DNA from: Verrucomicrobium sp. BvORR106
Lineage (GTDB): Bacteria > Verrucomicrobiota > Verrucomicrobiia > Verrucomicrobiales > Verrucomicrobiaceae
DNA length: 64,000 nucleotides
NCBI RefSeq assembly: GCF_000739655.1
Contig: NZ_BATR01000020.1
Coordinates: 1 to 64,000, forward strand
Direction of reading: 5' to 3'
Shown: piece after piece, positions 35,841 through 44,528 of the stretch
Layout of the letters: the number at the start of each line of letters is the position of its first letter
How positions within the stretch are numbered: the stretch's first letter is position 1
The notes under the pieces: model-generated
What the model saw: only the letters and a program-made list of their open reading frames with translations
Told to the model about the DNA's origin: nothing
The model's database searches: none
Position numbers and translations under genes: made by a program

Positions 35841-36098
35841 CTAACGAAGGTTGCTGACAGCGTTCTTCGCGGGCTCCTGAATCGCTTTCACAAGGTTGGA
35901 AACAGCCGTGGCTGCGTTCGTCACCTGGTTCACGCGCATCTGCAGCAGCACCACAGCGCCGGGGTCGGAGAAGTCCGTTTGCGAGGCGTCGGTCATCACC
36001 TGCGTGGTCTCTTGGTTCAGCGTGTTGGCCATCGTGGTCACGGTGTTCCAAACATCTGAGTTGCTGCCGAACAACGGGGGATTGAAGTCAATGGGCAT
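35841..36098 (-). CDS. sctF: T3SS needle subunit SctF
   Basis: An 85-residue protein, the normal length for YscF/PrgI needle subunits (80-90). It has a helix-turn-helix layout: N-terminal VWNTVTTMANTLNQET, a turn with DFSDPGAV, and the C-terminal helix LLQMRVNQVTNAATAVSNLVKAIQEPAKNAVSNLR. The buried C-terminal helix polymerises into the hollow needle. It stands between the small sctE-like gene and sctG, as yscF does. Confidence 0.9.
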   Translation of the reverse strand: MPIDFNPPLFGSNSDVWNTVTTMANTLNQETTQVMTDASQTDFSDPGAVVLLQMRVNQVTNAATAVSNLVKAIQEPAKNAVSNLR

Positions 36099-36173
36099 GG
36101 TGTTTGTTTGCCTTTCTTTATTGCTTGTTTGTTTGTGGGTTTCCGGTGTGGAGTTTTGAATGACTCGGTCGTC

Positions 36174-36419
36174 TTATTTGCCCCCGCCGGTGGCGAGCAC
36201 CTTGAGCGTGGCAAAAAATCGGATCAGTTTTTCAGCCTGATCAATGCTGTGGGCGAGCCGATTGGCGGCCTCAAAATCCCCAGGGGCGAGCCCCGCACTG
36301 CGGGCCTGGTTCACCTTGTCCCGCCAGGTGCCGAGATACTCGGTAAGCTGGGCGCGGAAAGTCCCGTCCGTGTCATTGGCCAGGGCATCCGCAAGATCTG
36401 GGGTGTCGATTTCGGTCAT
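36174..36419 (-). CDS. Small helical protein, probable needle co-chaperone SctE-like (YscE/EscE position)
   Basis: An 81-residue acidic protein predicted to be two helices (FRAQLTEYLGTWRDKVNQARSAG and DFEAANRLAHSIDQAEKLIRFFATLKVLA). It overlaps the sctD stop by four bases and precedes the needle gene, exactly where yscE lies. YscE pairs with YscG to hold the needle subunit. Sequence conservation of this family is poor, so the call rests on size, helicity and synteny. Confidence 0.7.
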   Translation of the reverse strand: MTEIDTPDLADALANDTDGTFRAQLTEYLGTWRDKVNQARSAGLAPGDFEAANRLAHSIDQAEKLIRFFATLKVLATGGGK

Positions 36420-38386
36420 GGTTTGGATTGCTTCTGCCCGGACGAGGCGACGGGTGATTTGTTGGAGTGAGGCTTGGCCGACTCGCTGGCCACTGCGGCC
36501 TCCAATGCCTCCTGAATAGCCTTCTGCCTTTCTGAGGACACGGGTTTCTGAAAATCTGCCGGCGGGGGTGAAGAGACGGCTTTTGTCTGTACTGGCCCAG
36601 GAGCGGGCTCTCCAGTCGGCGGGCTGCCAATCACCGGCAGCGGAGGCTCGATCGCTGAGGGAGCGGCCTCTTTCACGGGCTCCTGAGGGGCGATGGCTGG
36701 AAGGACCGGAGCCTCGGCAGGCAAGGCGCGTCGGACTGATACCGCCTCTGCCGTCACGCCACTGTCCCGAAGGGCGTCCGATACCGTGGCGATGTCCACG
36801 ACGGCCTCTTTCGAAGCTGCCCCTGAAGGAGCCCCCAGAATGACCATGTCACCAATGCCCACCACCCGCTCGCTCTCGCCTTCCTGGATGACGATGCGCC
36901 CCTCACTGACCTGCTTGATCACTCCGCCAAAGGGCAGTCTGGCTCCAGCAAAGTAAATGCCCCCACTGCTGAGGCGCATGGATCCCAAGCCACCCGGACG
37001 ATTCTGAATGGATTCCACCGTGGCGTCAGGCTTGTCGATGGTTGGGAACAATGCGCGAGGCACGGGAGGGGGGGCTTGGAAAAGCCCTGTAGCCGAGGCG
37101 GCAGCATTCACGGACCCTGATCCGGTCGCCCCCACACCCTTCTCCTTCTCTTCTTGGGGGGCGGAAGTGATGCCCATGCTGCCACGACCCGAGGTCATCG
37201 CCGGTTCCCGCTGCGATTGACTGGCACGGTGCTCTGCCGAAGCGGCCGCCAGCCCTGCCGCAGGGGTGATCGTTGCGGCGGCCGCTACTCCGTTCCCAGC
37301 TCCCTTAGCCGGTGCTCCTGTGGTCTCCGTCCCACTCGGTTTTTGCGCGGCAGCGTGGGCAGGAAGCGTCACAATGACCGTCCTTTCGGTGGGCTTCATG
37401 ATGGAAGGCACGGTCACTTGTGCCTCCACGCCAGTGACCCCAGGAATCTCGTCCGTGAGTTGCTGCTTCACCCGGTTCCACAAATCGCGATCCGTGACAC
37501 TGCCACTCACCACCAGCCGGCCTTCGGCATTTGCAATGACGTCCAAAGGCAGACGTTGCTGGCGGAGGATCGACCGGGCACTTTCCCCGAGTGATTCGAG
37601 ACTCCAGATCCGGGGCACTACGCCGGAGGCTTTGGTGCGGAGATCCACCTCAATGTCTCTCAACTGGTCCGATTTGGGCACATACCCACGGGCATAGAGT
37701 CGTCCGCCGTCGGATTCCACGCGCACATCTTCAGAGGCACCATGCACCTTGAGTACCGCTTCGGCCCGGGACTTTAAGTCATTGTCTCCATCCCCACCGG
37801 GAAGCGGATTGTTCCCCTTCCAGATATTGAACAGGATCAGCCACGCGGTCAGCAGGAGCAGGCCAAAGGCCACCCCAAAGATAGCCACCGCCCGCTTCGG
37901 CGGTGGCGGGCTCTCACCATCTGTGGCAGCTGCCGCAGCGCTGCCTCCCCCATTCCCTGCCGTCGCACCGGCCGCAGCGGCAGCATTGTCCGCTGGTTTG
38001 CCTTCCTCGCCAGGTGGCGGTTCGGGAGCCTCTTTTTCCAGTTCTGGCGCATCCCCTGCCGAGAGCAGAGGCCACTTGCCATCCACCGGGCCAATCACCA
38101 GGTGTGTGCCACCCAGCGTGATGAAGACAAAGGGCTCGACCTTCTGGCGGGTATCTTTGACACGCTTGCCCGCCAGATACACGCGACCGCCCAGCGGCTC
38201 GACAAACAACGCCTTCGGACCGGCGTCGATGGCCACGTGCTGGGGGGCGATCAGGACATCATGCAGCACCACATCGCAGCCTTCATCGCTGCCGATGAGG
38301 CTCTTGCCGGGTGCAAGGTCGATCTCCGCGCCCTGATGGGGGCCCGCGATCACCTTCAGCAGCCACTGGGAACGGGTATCACTCAT
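36416..38386 (-). CDS. sctD: T3SS inner-membrane ring protein SctD (YscD-like), unusually long
   Basis: A 656-residue bitopic protein; YscD is about 420. The N-terminus is an FHA-like cytoplasmic domain (residues 7-100; KSLIGSDEGCDVVL, PQHVAIDA). An Ala/Pro-rich linker follows, a membrane helix at 166-189, then periplasmic ring-building/BON modules (about 205-330; GRLVVSGSVTDRDLWNRVKQQL). A low-complexity stretch (340-460) separates these from a conserved C-terminal module (GGIYFAGARLPFGGVIKQV, IVIQEGESERVVGIGDMVIL). A Pro/Ala/Glu-rich tail of about 120 residues is extra. It overlaps sctC and the sctE-like gene by four bases each. Confidence 0.92.
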   Translation of the reverse strand: MSDTRSQWLLKVIAGPHQGAEIDLAPGKSLIGSDEGCDVVLHDVLIAPQHVAIDAGPKALFVEPLGGRVYLAGKRVKDTRQKVEPFVFITLGGTHLVIGPVDGKWPLLSAGDAPELEKEAPEPPPGEEGKPADNAAAAAGATAGNGGGSAAAAATDGESPPPPKRAVAIFGVAFGLLLLTAWLILFNIWKGNNPLPGGDGDNDLKSRAEAVLKVHGASEDVRVESDGGRLYARGYVPKSDQLRDIEVDLRTKASGVVPRIWSLESLGESARSILRQQRLPLDVIANAEGRLVVSGSVTDRDLWNRVKQQLTDEIPGVTGVEAQVTVPSIMKPTERTVIVTLPAHAAAQKPSGTETTGAPAKGAGNGVAAAATITPAAGLAAASAEHRASQSQREPAMTSGRGSMGITSAPQEEKEKGVGATGSGSVNAAASATGLFQAPPPVPRALFPTIDKPDATVESIQNRPGGLGSMRLSSGGIYFAGARLPFGGVIKQVSEGRIVIQEGESERVVGIGDMVILGAPSGAASKEAVVDIATVSDALRDSGVTAEAVSVRRALPAEAPVLPAIAPQEPVKEAAPSAIEPPLPVIGSPPTGEPAPGPVQTKAVSSPPPADFQKPVSSERQKAIQEALEAAVASESAKPHSNKSPVASSGQKQSKP

Positions 38387-40359
38387 TTGGGATTGATCTT
38401 GATGCGGGGAAGCACAGGGGGCGCGTCATATTCGGAAGATTGGCGGACCGCCGCCCCACGGGGAGCTACGGCAGGCTCCACCACAGGAGCCGAGGTCACG
38501 CCCGCAGGCACGCCGGGAGCGGGCAACAGGATGGGATCCAGCATCGTAGGATTGGGGTTGCTCGCCTTCCAGGCTTCATTGGCCACCTCACGAGCCCGGA
38601 TGGAGGCGGGGTGAACGTCATCACGCACCGCAGGAGTTGAGTGCTGTTGCACGTCCACCACCTTGGGAGTGATGAAGAAGAAGCGCTGCTTGCGCTCGTT
38701 CAAGACCTCCTTGCGCTTGAAGGCATAGCCCACCAACGGGATGTCGCCGAGGAAAGGCACCTGCCGGGTGTTCTTGGTCTTGCGCTCAATGAAATAACCT
38801 CCCACCAGCAGGGTCTTGCTCTCCGGGACAACTGCCTGGGTGGTGATGGCACTCTCCCGCGTGCCGGGGATATCATCTACGGAAGTGTCTTCGAAGTTGC
38901 CATCCGTGATGTCCAGATGCAGGCGGAAGGAACGTTTGCCATCTTCCACCACCAAGTTGGGAGTCACGCGGAACTGCACTCCGGCCGTCACGTCGAAGAG
39001 ATCCACCTCTTGATCACCGGCTACCCGCACATAGAAAGTCTCCTCCGTGCGCACCACGGCCTCGACGTTCTCCATGGTCAGAACCGATGGGCTGGAAACG
39101 ATGTCTGCGCCCCCTTTTGTCTCAAGCGCACGCAGACGAGTCAGCAAATCAAACCCTTCACCACCAATGAGAGCTGCAACATTCAGGCCGCCACCACGAA
39201 CGAGATTGGTGCCGTCCACAAACGATGGCGTGGTCTCAGGAGGAGCTTCTCCGCCGTCGAACTGGCTGCGATCCGCTTCAAATCCGAAACGGTACTTGTT
39301 GCCATCCTTGGCCGTGTAGTTCCCAAGGAATTCCATGCCAAAGTCTTTCCCGTTGGTGGTGTCCACATCCACAATGGCCGCCGTGATTTCGATGGCGTTG
39401 GTGGGCACATCGAGCATCTGGATTAGCTCATCATAGAGAGGCATGCGAGAGCCAAGGTCACGCACCACAATGGCGTTCAAGCGACCGTCCACCACAATGA
39501 TGGGCTCGATGGGGTCCCCGGGTTGGGGGGCGTTGCCAGGCCCCTGTGCGCCCCGCGGAGCACCGTTGCTCCCGCTGCCTGCCGGGGGCTGCCCGATAGA
39601 GGACAAACCCGCGCCACGCAGTCCGTCCCGGGACCGCAGACGCTCGGTGTAGACAGGCCCGTTCGACGACGTCCCCGATCCCTTGGGGTTCATAAGATTC
39701 TGCAACGTCGTGGCCACCCCAGGAATGCGGACGGAAGAGCCGGAGCCTGAACCCACTGTGGAGTCTTGGGCCGTGGCATACTTCAGACGATAGGTACGCA
39801 CCGTGTACTCGGAGCCAGACTGCTCCACCTTGATGGACATCTGCGCATCCAGCTCCCGGGCGACGATCTCGGTCGCCTGGATGTAACGGGGACCACCGGC
39901 CAGCAGCAGCAATCCCGGACGGTCAGCCCCCTTGATCAGGCTCTCCCGCCCAGCAGGTCCACTGGCAAATCCCACGGACTGCAGCGCGTCTTCGAGGCTC
40001 TTCCGAGTCAGGGCGTTGACCACCAAGGTGCGTGTGAGCACTTCGTCAGCAGCATCCACATAGATCTTGCCCCCGTCGTAGAACCAGGTGCAGTTGCCCA
40101 CCTCACACAGAGTGTCCAGCATGGAACTGGTGGCGACAGACTGGAAGTCTCCGCTGACCACCGCCTTCACCTGCGGACTGATGATGGCCTGCAGGCCTTG
40201 TTTGGAGGCCAGCTCCTGGAGAAGATCCGCCACGGTGCGTTGCTGCACCGCCTGCAAACTCACCCGGGCAGTTTTCCATGGAATGTCTGCGTGGGCCACA
40301 GGTGCGGCAAAGGCCGTCACGACCGCACACAGAAGGAGACTTGAAGAGAAGGAGCGCAT
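38383..40359 (-). CDS. sctC: T3SS outer-membrane secretin SctC (YscC family)
   Basis: The protein is 658 residues from ATG 40359 (MRSFSSSLLLCAVV), giving a proper signal peptide; nine codons can be added upstream but would overlap the chaperone gene. N0/N1/N3 domains occupy about 30-320 with a Gly/Ser-rich insert (GSGSGSSVRIPG; AGSGSNGAPRGAQGPG). The secretin core includes ALETKGGADIVSSPSVLTMENV, RVTPNLV and VPFLGDIPLVGYAFKRKE. It forms the outer-membrane ring. No pilotin gene is recognised in the window. Confidence 0.95.
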   Translation of the reverse strand: MRSFSSSLLLCAVVTAFAAPVAHADIPWKTARVSLQAVQQRTVADLLQELASKQGLQAIISPQVKAVVSGDFQSVATSSMLDTLCEVGNCTWFYDGGKIYVDAADEVLTRTLVVNALTRKSLEDALQSVGFASGPAGRESLIKGADRPGLLLLAGGPRYIQATEIVARELDAQMSIKVEQSGSEYTVRTYRLKYATAQDSTVGSGSGSSVRIPGVATTLQNLMNPKGSGTSSNGPVYTERLRSRDGLRGAGLSSIGQPPAGSGSNGAPRGAQGPGNAPQPGDPIEPIIVVDGRLNAIVVRDLGSRMPLYDELIQMLDVPTNAIEITAAIVDVDTTNGKDFGMEFLGNYTAKDGNKYRFGFEADRSQFDGGEAPPETTPSFVDGTNLVRGGGLNVAALIGGEGFDLLTRLRALETKGGADIVSSPSVLTMENVEAVVRTEETFYVRVAGDQEVDLFDVTAGVQFRVTPNLVVEDGKRSFRLHLDITDGNFEDTSVDDIPGTRESAITTQAVVPESKTLLVGGYFIERKTKNTRQVPFLGDIPLVGYAFKRKEVLNERKQRFFFITPKVVDVQQHSTPAVRDDVHPASIRAREVANEAWKASNPNPTMLDPILLPAPGVPAGVTSAPVVEPAVAPRGAAVRQSSEYDAPPVLPRIKINPK

Positions 40360-40367
40360 GCGTGTGG

Positions 40368-40784
40368 TTAGTTGGCACCCAGCCATTGCCGCCAGAAGCT
40401 GGTTTCATTCAAAAGCGATTCGATGGCGGCCAGCCCGTCGGAAACGGATCGAAGTTCGCCGTCAAAGCGCCGCCAGAGGAACAGTTCACGGGTGCCCGGC
40501 TCGAAACAGAGGGATTCCGCGGTGGCCAGCTTGCTGAAGCGGGCTCCCGAAAGAACCAGACAATCCGAAAGCAAGACCCCGAGCGGCTGCCGCCTGATCT
40601 GTGCCAAATCATCCGCCAAACCAATGATCCCAGCGAAAACGATTTTTCCATCCTGAATCCGGGAGAGACGCAGCGGCACGCCATCCACCTCAAAGGCGAA
40701 GTTGCCCGCACCGTCTGGAGCAGGGCGGCTCAGCCCCACCTCTTCACAGACGGCGTCCACAGTTTCTGAGAGCGAATCAGTCAT
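40368..40784 (-). CDS. Small T3SS chaperone-like protein (YscB position)
   Basis: A 138-residue acidic protein with a chaperone-like alpha-beta layout: N-terminal helix SETVDAVCEEVGL, strands NFAFEVDGVPLRLSRIQDGKIVFAGII, and a C-terminal helix GLAAIESLLNETSFWRQWLG. It lies between sctV and sctC, where YscB precedes yscC in Yersinia. YscB works with SycN as the chaperone of the gatekeeper YopN; both a SycN-like gene and a YopN-like gene are present here, so the same job is likely. Confidence 0.7.
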   Translation of the reverse strand: MTDSLSETVDAVCEEVGLSRPAPDGAGNFAFEVDGVPLRLSRIQDGKIVFAGIIGLADDLAQIRRQPLGVLLSDCLVLSGARFSKLATAESLCFEPGTRELFLWRRFDGELRSVSDGLAAIESLLNETSFWRQWLGAN

Positions 40785-40798
40785 GGTTCAGTAGTCGA

Positions 40799-42901
40799 TC
40801 AGGCCGCAATGCGTCCCAACGGCTGGATGGTGATCTCTTCGGTGAGTTCCTGGTGGGAGAGAACGGGAAGTTCGTAAAATTCTTGTTCGATAAGCTTCCG
40901 GGTGTACCGGCGGACATCCAGGGAGGTGAGCAGCACCGGCCGCTGGTTGCTCTCCCAGATATTGCCGACCTGCTTGCGCACCGATTGGAGGAGCGCTTTG
41001 ACGGTGCTGGGGTCGAGGGCGAGATAGGCCCCTGCGGAGGTCTGGCGCACTGCCTTGCGAATGCTCTCCTCCAGGCTCGGCTCCAGCAGATACACCGCCA
41101 GGAGGTTCTGCCCGCGGCTGAACTTGTAACTGATGTAGCGGCGCAAGCTGGAACGCACGTACTCGGTCAGCAGCACGGCCTCCTTCTCCTTCTGGCCCCA
41201 CTCAATCAATGACTGCAGGATGGTGCGCAGGTTGCGGATGGAAATCTCCTCCTGCACCAGCCGCTGGAAGACCTCGGTGATCTTTTGCACCGGGAGGACA
41301 CGCTGCACTTCCCGCACCACCTCGGCAAACTGCCCCTCCATTTTTTCCAGAAGGTATTTCGTTTCCTGCAGTCCCACAAAGTCTGCGGCATACCGCTTGA
41401 GGATGACTGAGAGGTGGTAGGTTAGCACCTGGGTGGGGGCAAGATACGGTACGTTGGTTTTGTCCAGGTCCCCCTTGCGATCAATCGGAACCCACAGCGG
41501 TGGCAGGCCTTTCAGGAAGGACTTCTCCTCCACAAACGGGATGTTCAGCATCTTGAGCGACTCCGCCTTCTCCCTCGCCAGAACGTGCCCGGCCTTGAAG
41601 CTCCCCTCGGCAATCGGCACCTCATGGAGCATAATCTTGTAGGCCCCTGCTGGCAGCGACTCGTTGAAACGCAGGTGAATCCCCGGGAACGGCACGCCCA
41701 GGTCGTGGTACAACGCCTGTCGCACCCGGATCAGCTCATCGTTCATCGATGCCGCATCGATGGCATTCTGGCTGGCCGCAGAGACGTCCATCAGGAGCGG
41801 CACGGTGATGGAGAACTCATCATTTGAATCTTTCTTTTTGACCTGTGGCTTGGCCCCCGTAGCGGCCATGGCGGGCAGGTCACGTTTGTCCTGCGTGGCC
41901 AGCACCGACTCGGGAGCCAGTTTGCGGCTCAACGCAAAGCCACCCACCCCGGCCACCACGGCCAGGATCAGGAACGGAATCTTGGGAAATCCGGGAATCA
42001 TCGCAAAACCCACCATGAAACCGGCCGCGATCATGAGCGCCTTGGGCTGGGAAAGAAGCTGGTTGCCCACGTCACTCCCGAGAGCACCTCCGTCTTCTGA
42101 AGCCGACACGCGGGTCACGATCATGCCCGCGGTGATGGAGATGAGCAGCGCCGGAATCTGCGAGACCAGACCGTCACCAATGGTGAGGATGGAGTAGGTG
42201 GTGACGGCTTTGCCAATGTCCCAGCCTTTCTGCATCACGCCGATACAGATCCCGGCGGTGATATTGATGGCCGTAATGATGAGGCCGGCAATGGCGTCCC
42301 CCTTCACGAACTTCATGGCACCGTCCATGGCACCGTGGAGCTGGTTTTCTTTCTCCACCTTGTGTCGTCGGGCAGTGGCCTCCTCCTGGGTGATGGCTCC
42401 GGCACGCAAGTCGGCGTCAATGGCCATCTGCTTGCCCGGCATGGCGTCCAGGGTGAATCGGGCGCCCACTTCCGCGACACGTTCCGCCCCTTTGGTGATC
42501 ACGATGAACTGAATCAACGTGATGATGAGGAAGATCACGACCCCGACGACGAAGTTGCCGCCGACCACGAAGTTCCCGAAGGTGTACACGATCTCCCCGG
42601 CGTGGGCGTGCAACAAGATCAGACGGGTGGTCGTGATGTTGAGCGATAATCGAAAGAGGGTCGTGATGAGCAACAGCGACGGAAACGTCGAGAACTCCAG
42701 GATGCCCGGCACATACATGGAGAGCATGAGGAGCAGCATGGAGATCGCCAGGTTGATGGCGAGCAGCAGATCCAGCACGGCCGGTGGCACCGGCAGGATC
42801 ATCAGGGACAGGATGGCCACCACCACGACTGCAAGCAGCACGTCGTAATAGCGGGAACCGCGAAGGATCGCGCCTTGGAGCTGAAGCATTTTTCCGGCCA
42901 T
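40799..42901 (-). CDS. sctV: T3SS export gate protein SctV (YscV/LcrD/FlhA family)
   Basis: A 700-residue protein. Eight membrane segments lie in the first 330 residues. The conserved cytoplasmic loop contains LDAMPGKQMAIDADLRAGAI and GAMDGAMKFVKGDAIAG, the FlhA/LcrD signature. The C-terminal half forms the nonameric ring that receives substrates. Length is standard. It follows sctX and sctY, in Yersinia order, and its end is 14 bases from the YscB-like gene. Confidence 0.96.
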   Translation of the reverse strand: MAGKMLQLQGAILRGSRYYDVLLAVVVVAILSLMILPVPPAVLDLLLAINLAISMLLLMLSMYVPGILEFSTFPSLLLITTLFRLSLNITTTRLILLHAHAGEIVYTFGNFVVGGNFVVGVVIFLIITLIQFIVITKGAERVAEVGARFTLDAMPGKQMAIDADLRAGAITQEEATARRHKVEKENQLHGAMDGAMKFVKGDAIAGLIITAINITAGICIGVMQKGWDIGKAVTTYSILTIGDGLVSQIPALLISITAGMIVTRVSASEDGGALGSDVGNQLLSQPKALMIAAGFMVGFAMIPGFPKIPFLILAVVAGVGGFALSRKLAPESVLATQDKRDLPAMAATGAKPQVKKKDSNDEFSITVPLLMDVSAASQNAIDAASMNDELIRVRQALYHDLGVPFPGIHLRFNESLPAGAYKIMLHEVPIAEGSFKAGHVLAREKAESLKMLNIPFVEEKSFLKGLPPLWVPIDRKGDLDKTNVPYLAPTQVLTYHLSVILKRYAADFVGLQETKYLLEKMEGQFAEVVREVQRVLPVQKITEVFQRLVQEEISIRNLRTILQSLIEWGQKEKEAVLLTEYVRSSLRRYISYKFSRGQNLLAVYLLEPSLEESIRKAVRQTSAGAYLALDPSTVKALLQSVRKQVGNIWESNQRPVLLTSLDVRRYTRKLIEQEFYELPVLSHQELTEEITIQPLGRIAA

Positions 42902-42915
42902 GCGATCGTGTCAGG

Positions 42916-43407
42916 TCAGTCTGTTGTAGTGGTGAGAAGGCTGGTAAGGAACTCGCGCGCAGCTTCGTGTTTACCCTGCTCCCAGAGAGCCTTGGCAAAC
43001 ACCAGCCCCACCGGCATGCGGAGGTCATTGGAACTTTTTTGCAGGGCGCGCGTGGCCACCCTGGCGGCGTCCACGGGTCGGCCATTCATCAACTCGCCCA
43101 AGGCCAGGCACCGCTGGACCTCCACGTCGTCCGGGAACAGGCGAAACAGGAGCCGCAGCATCGCGCAGGCCGCAGCCGGTTTGTGCTGCTCCAGATGGAG
43201 ATACGCCTGCAGCATCATCCAGTCCCGCTGGGCTGGAGTGAGCGTCCATTGCCCCACTCGCGCAGATTTCCCCAACGGAGCGCCGGGGGGCTCTCCGTTC
43301 ATTCGGATGGGGGGCTGGTGGGTGTTGGGAGTCAACGAAAGTAATGGTCGGTTTGCATCTGCCTGAAGGGCCGGATCAGTTACAGGAAAATCCCGCCAAC
43401 TTTCCAC
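42916..43407 (-). CDS. sctY: T3SS protein SctY (YscY-like TPR chaperone)
   Basis: A 163-residue protein whose second half carries TPR-like helices (RDWMMLQAYLHLEQHKPAAACAMLRLLFRLFP, EVQRCLALGELMNGRPVDAARVATRAL, LVFAKALWEQGKHEAAREFL). YscY is a TPR-type partner of YscX and binds SctV; both neighbours are present in the expected order. The first 45 residues are polar and probably disordered; a later start (for instance at the internal Met 36) would match YscY's 114 residues better. Confidence 0.8.
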   Translation of the reverse strand: MESWRDFPVTDPALQADANRPLLSLTPNTHQPPIRMNGEPPGAPLGKSARVGQWTLTPAQRDWMMLQAYLHLEQHKPAAACAMLRLLFRLFPDDVEVQRCLALGELMNGRPVDAARVATRALQKSSNDLRMPVGLVFAKALWEQGKHEAAREFLTSLLTTTTD

Positions 43408-43419
43408 CGGAGTTCAGGC

Positions 43420-43818
43420 TTACCCTTTCAGCAGGGCATAGCGGTACTGTTCGCCCAGCTCATGGTCTGCGCCGAGGCCGCTCAAGAGGCCGATGACCCC
43501 TTGAATCTCCTCCTGCTGCTGGGGATCTGCCGTGTCTTGAAGAGCCGTCACCAGCGCCTTCAGAATTTCTTCCCGCATGAGATGAAACACGCCAGGACGC
43601 AGCATGGACTGATCCTCCACCCGGGGGCGAATCGCATCGAGCATGACGCGCTCGAAGGTGTTGGCCTGAAGAATAGCCTCCATCTTCGCCTCCACGGAGG
43701 CATCGATGGGTTGCAGGCGGGAATCCTCCGGCAGCAACGGTGCCACCTGCTGGTCTGCGATCTCGATGGAGGCGAGACCCAGCTTGGTTTGAAAGGATTC
43801 TGGAAGGAGGCGGGGCAT
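43420..43818 (-). CDS. sctX: T3SS early substrate SctX (YscX-like)
   Basis: A 132-residue protein, close to YscX (122). The C-terminal helical part (VEAKMEAILQANTFERVMLDAIRPRVEDQSMLRPGVFHLMREEILKALVTAL...IQGVIGLLSGLGADHELGEQYRYALL) has the same layout as YscX. YscX is exported early, binds YscY and is needed for needle assembly in Ysc-type systems only, so its presence supports Ysc-family membership of the cluster. Confidence 0.8.
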   Translation of the reverse strand: MPRLLPESFQTKLGLASIEIADQQVAPLLPEDSRLQPIDASVEAKMEAILQANTFERVMLDAIRPRVEDQSMLRPGVFHLMREEILKALVTALQDTADPQQQEEIQGVIGLLSGLGADHELGEQYRYALLKG

Positions 43819-43853
43819 GAAAACGGAAGTCAGTCAGACCGTGACGGCGATGA

Positions 43854-44249
43854 TCAAGCGGGCCGCACCACTGTGGACAAAGCGTCTTGCAGGGCCTCCA
43901 GCTGACCGATGGCCTCGTGCAAGGCTGGAAGGTTAAATTCGTAAGTCTCCATTCTCGCAGAGAAAACCAGCACCCCGCGTCCACCAGCAAGGGCAGCACG
44001 CACAGGCCAGCTTCCCGGTTGCCGGGGGTGGGTCATTTCCAGAGCCGTCTGGCAGGCGGCGGCATCCGGTGGTTCGATCTTGCGGGACAGGCTGATGGCC
44101 ACGATCTCCTGGCGATCACCCACCAGCTCAATCGACAAGGTGCCAATGCCACTGATATCCAGAATCACCGCCCCATGTTCATTGGGTTGCAGATGCGCCA
44201 TGCCCATGCTCTGGCCGAACTCAGACACGGTTTGGTCTATGGGAGTCAT
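43854..44249 (-). CDS. sycN: Gatekeeper chaperone SycN-like
   Basis: A 131-residue protein with the SycN layout: MTPIDQTVSEFGQSMGM at the start (compare the I-x-x-F-x-x-x-x-G motif of SycN), strand-rich core GTLSIELVGDRQEIVAISLSR, then WPVRAALAGGRGVLVFSARMETYEFNLPALHEAIGQLEAL. SycN with YscB chaperones YopN. It lies between tyeA and sctX, exactly as in Yersinia. Confidence 0.82.
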   Translation of the reverse strand: MTPIDQTVSEFGQSMGMAHLQPNEHGAVILDISGIGTLSIELVGDRQEIVAISLSRKIEPPDAAACQTALEMTHPRQPGSWPVRAALAGGRGVLVFSARMETYEFNLPALHEAIGQLEALQDALSTVVRPA

Positions 44250-44255
44250 CTTGGG

Positions 44256-44528
44256 TTAAGAGGCCTCCTCCTTGGCGATTTCGGCATCCAGAGCCTGTTG
44301 CATCGCATCGAGCATTTTCTCCCGGATATCCGGGGTTGGGAATAGTTTCAAGGGAATCTGTCTTACTTTCTCTCGCAACTGGGTGACAAAAAAGATCCGG
44401 ATCTCGGGTTTCTTCAGTCCCACCCGGGTGGCGATCTGGCTGATGCGCGCGGGATCCACCCATCGCTGGGTGGTCATCTCCAAGATTTCCCGCATTAAGT
44501 CGTGCGCCGTATAGGTCTCATCGGGCAT
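44256..44528 (-). CDS. tyeA: Gatekeeper partner TyeA-like
   Basis: The protein is 90 residues from ATG 44528 (MPDETYTAHDLMREIL); the longer frame upstream is out of phase with sctW and not coding. TyeA of Yersinia has 92 residues. Helical pattern AHDLMREILEMTTQRWVDPARISQIATRVGL and PEIRIFFVTQLREKVRQIPLKLF agrees. TyeA binds the C-terminus of YopN and blocks effector export until host contact. It overlaps the end of sctW by 11 bases. Confidence 0.85.
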   Translation of the reverse strand: MPDETYTAHDLMREILEMTTQRWVDPARISQIATRVGLKKPEIRIFFVTQLREKVRQIPLKLFPTPDIREKMLDAMQQALDAEIAKEEAS

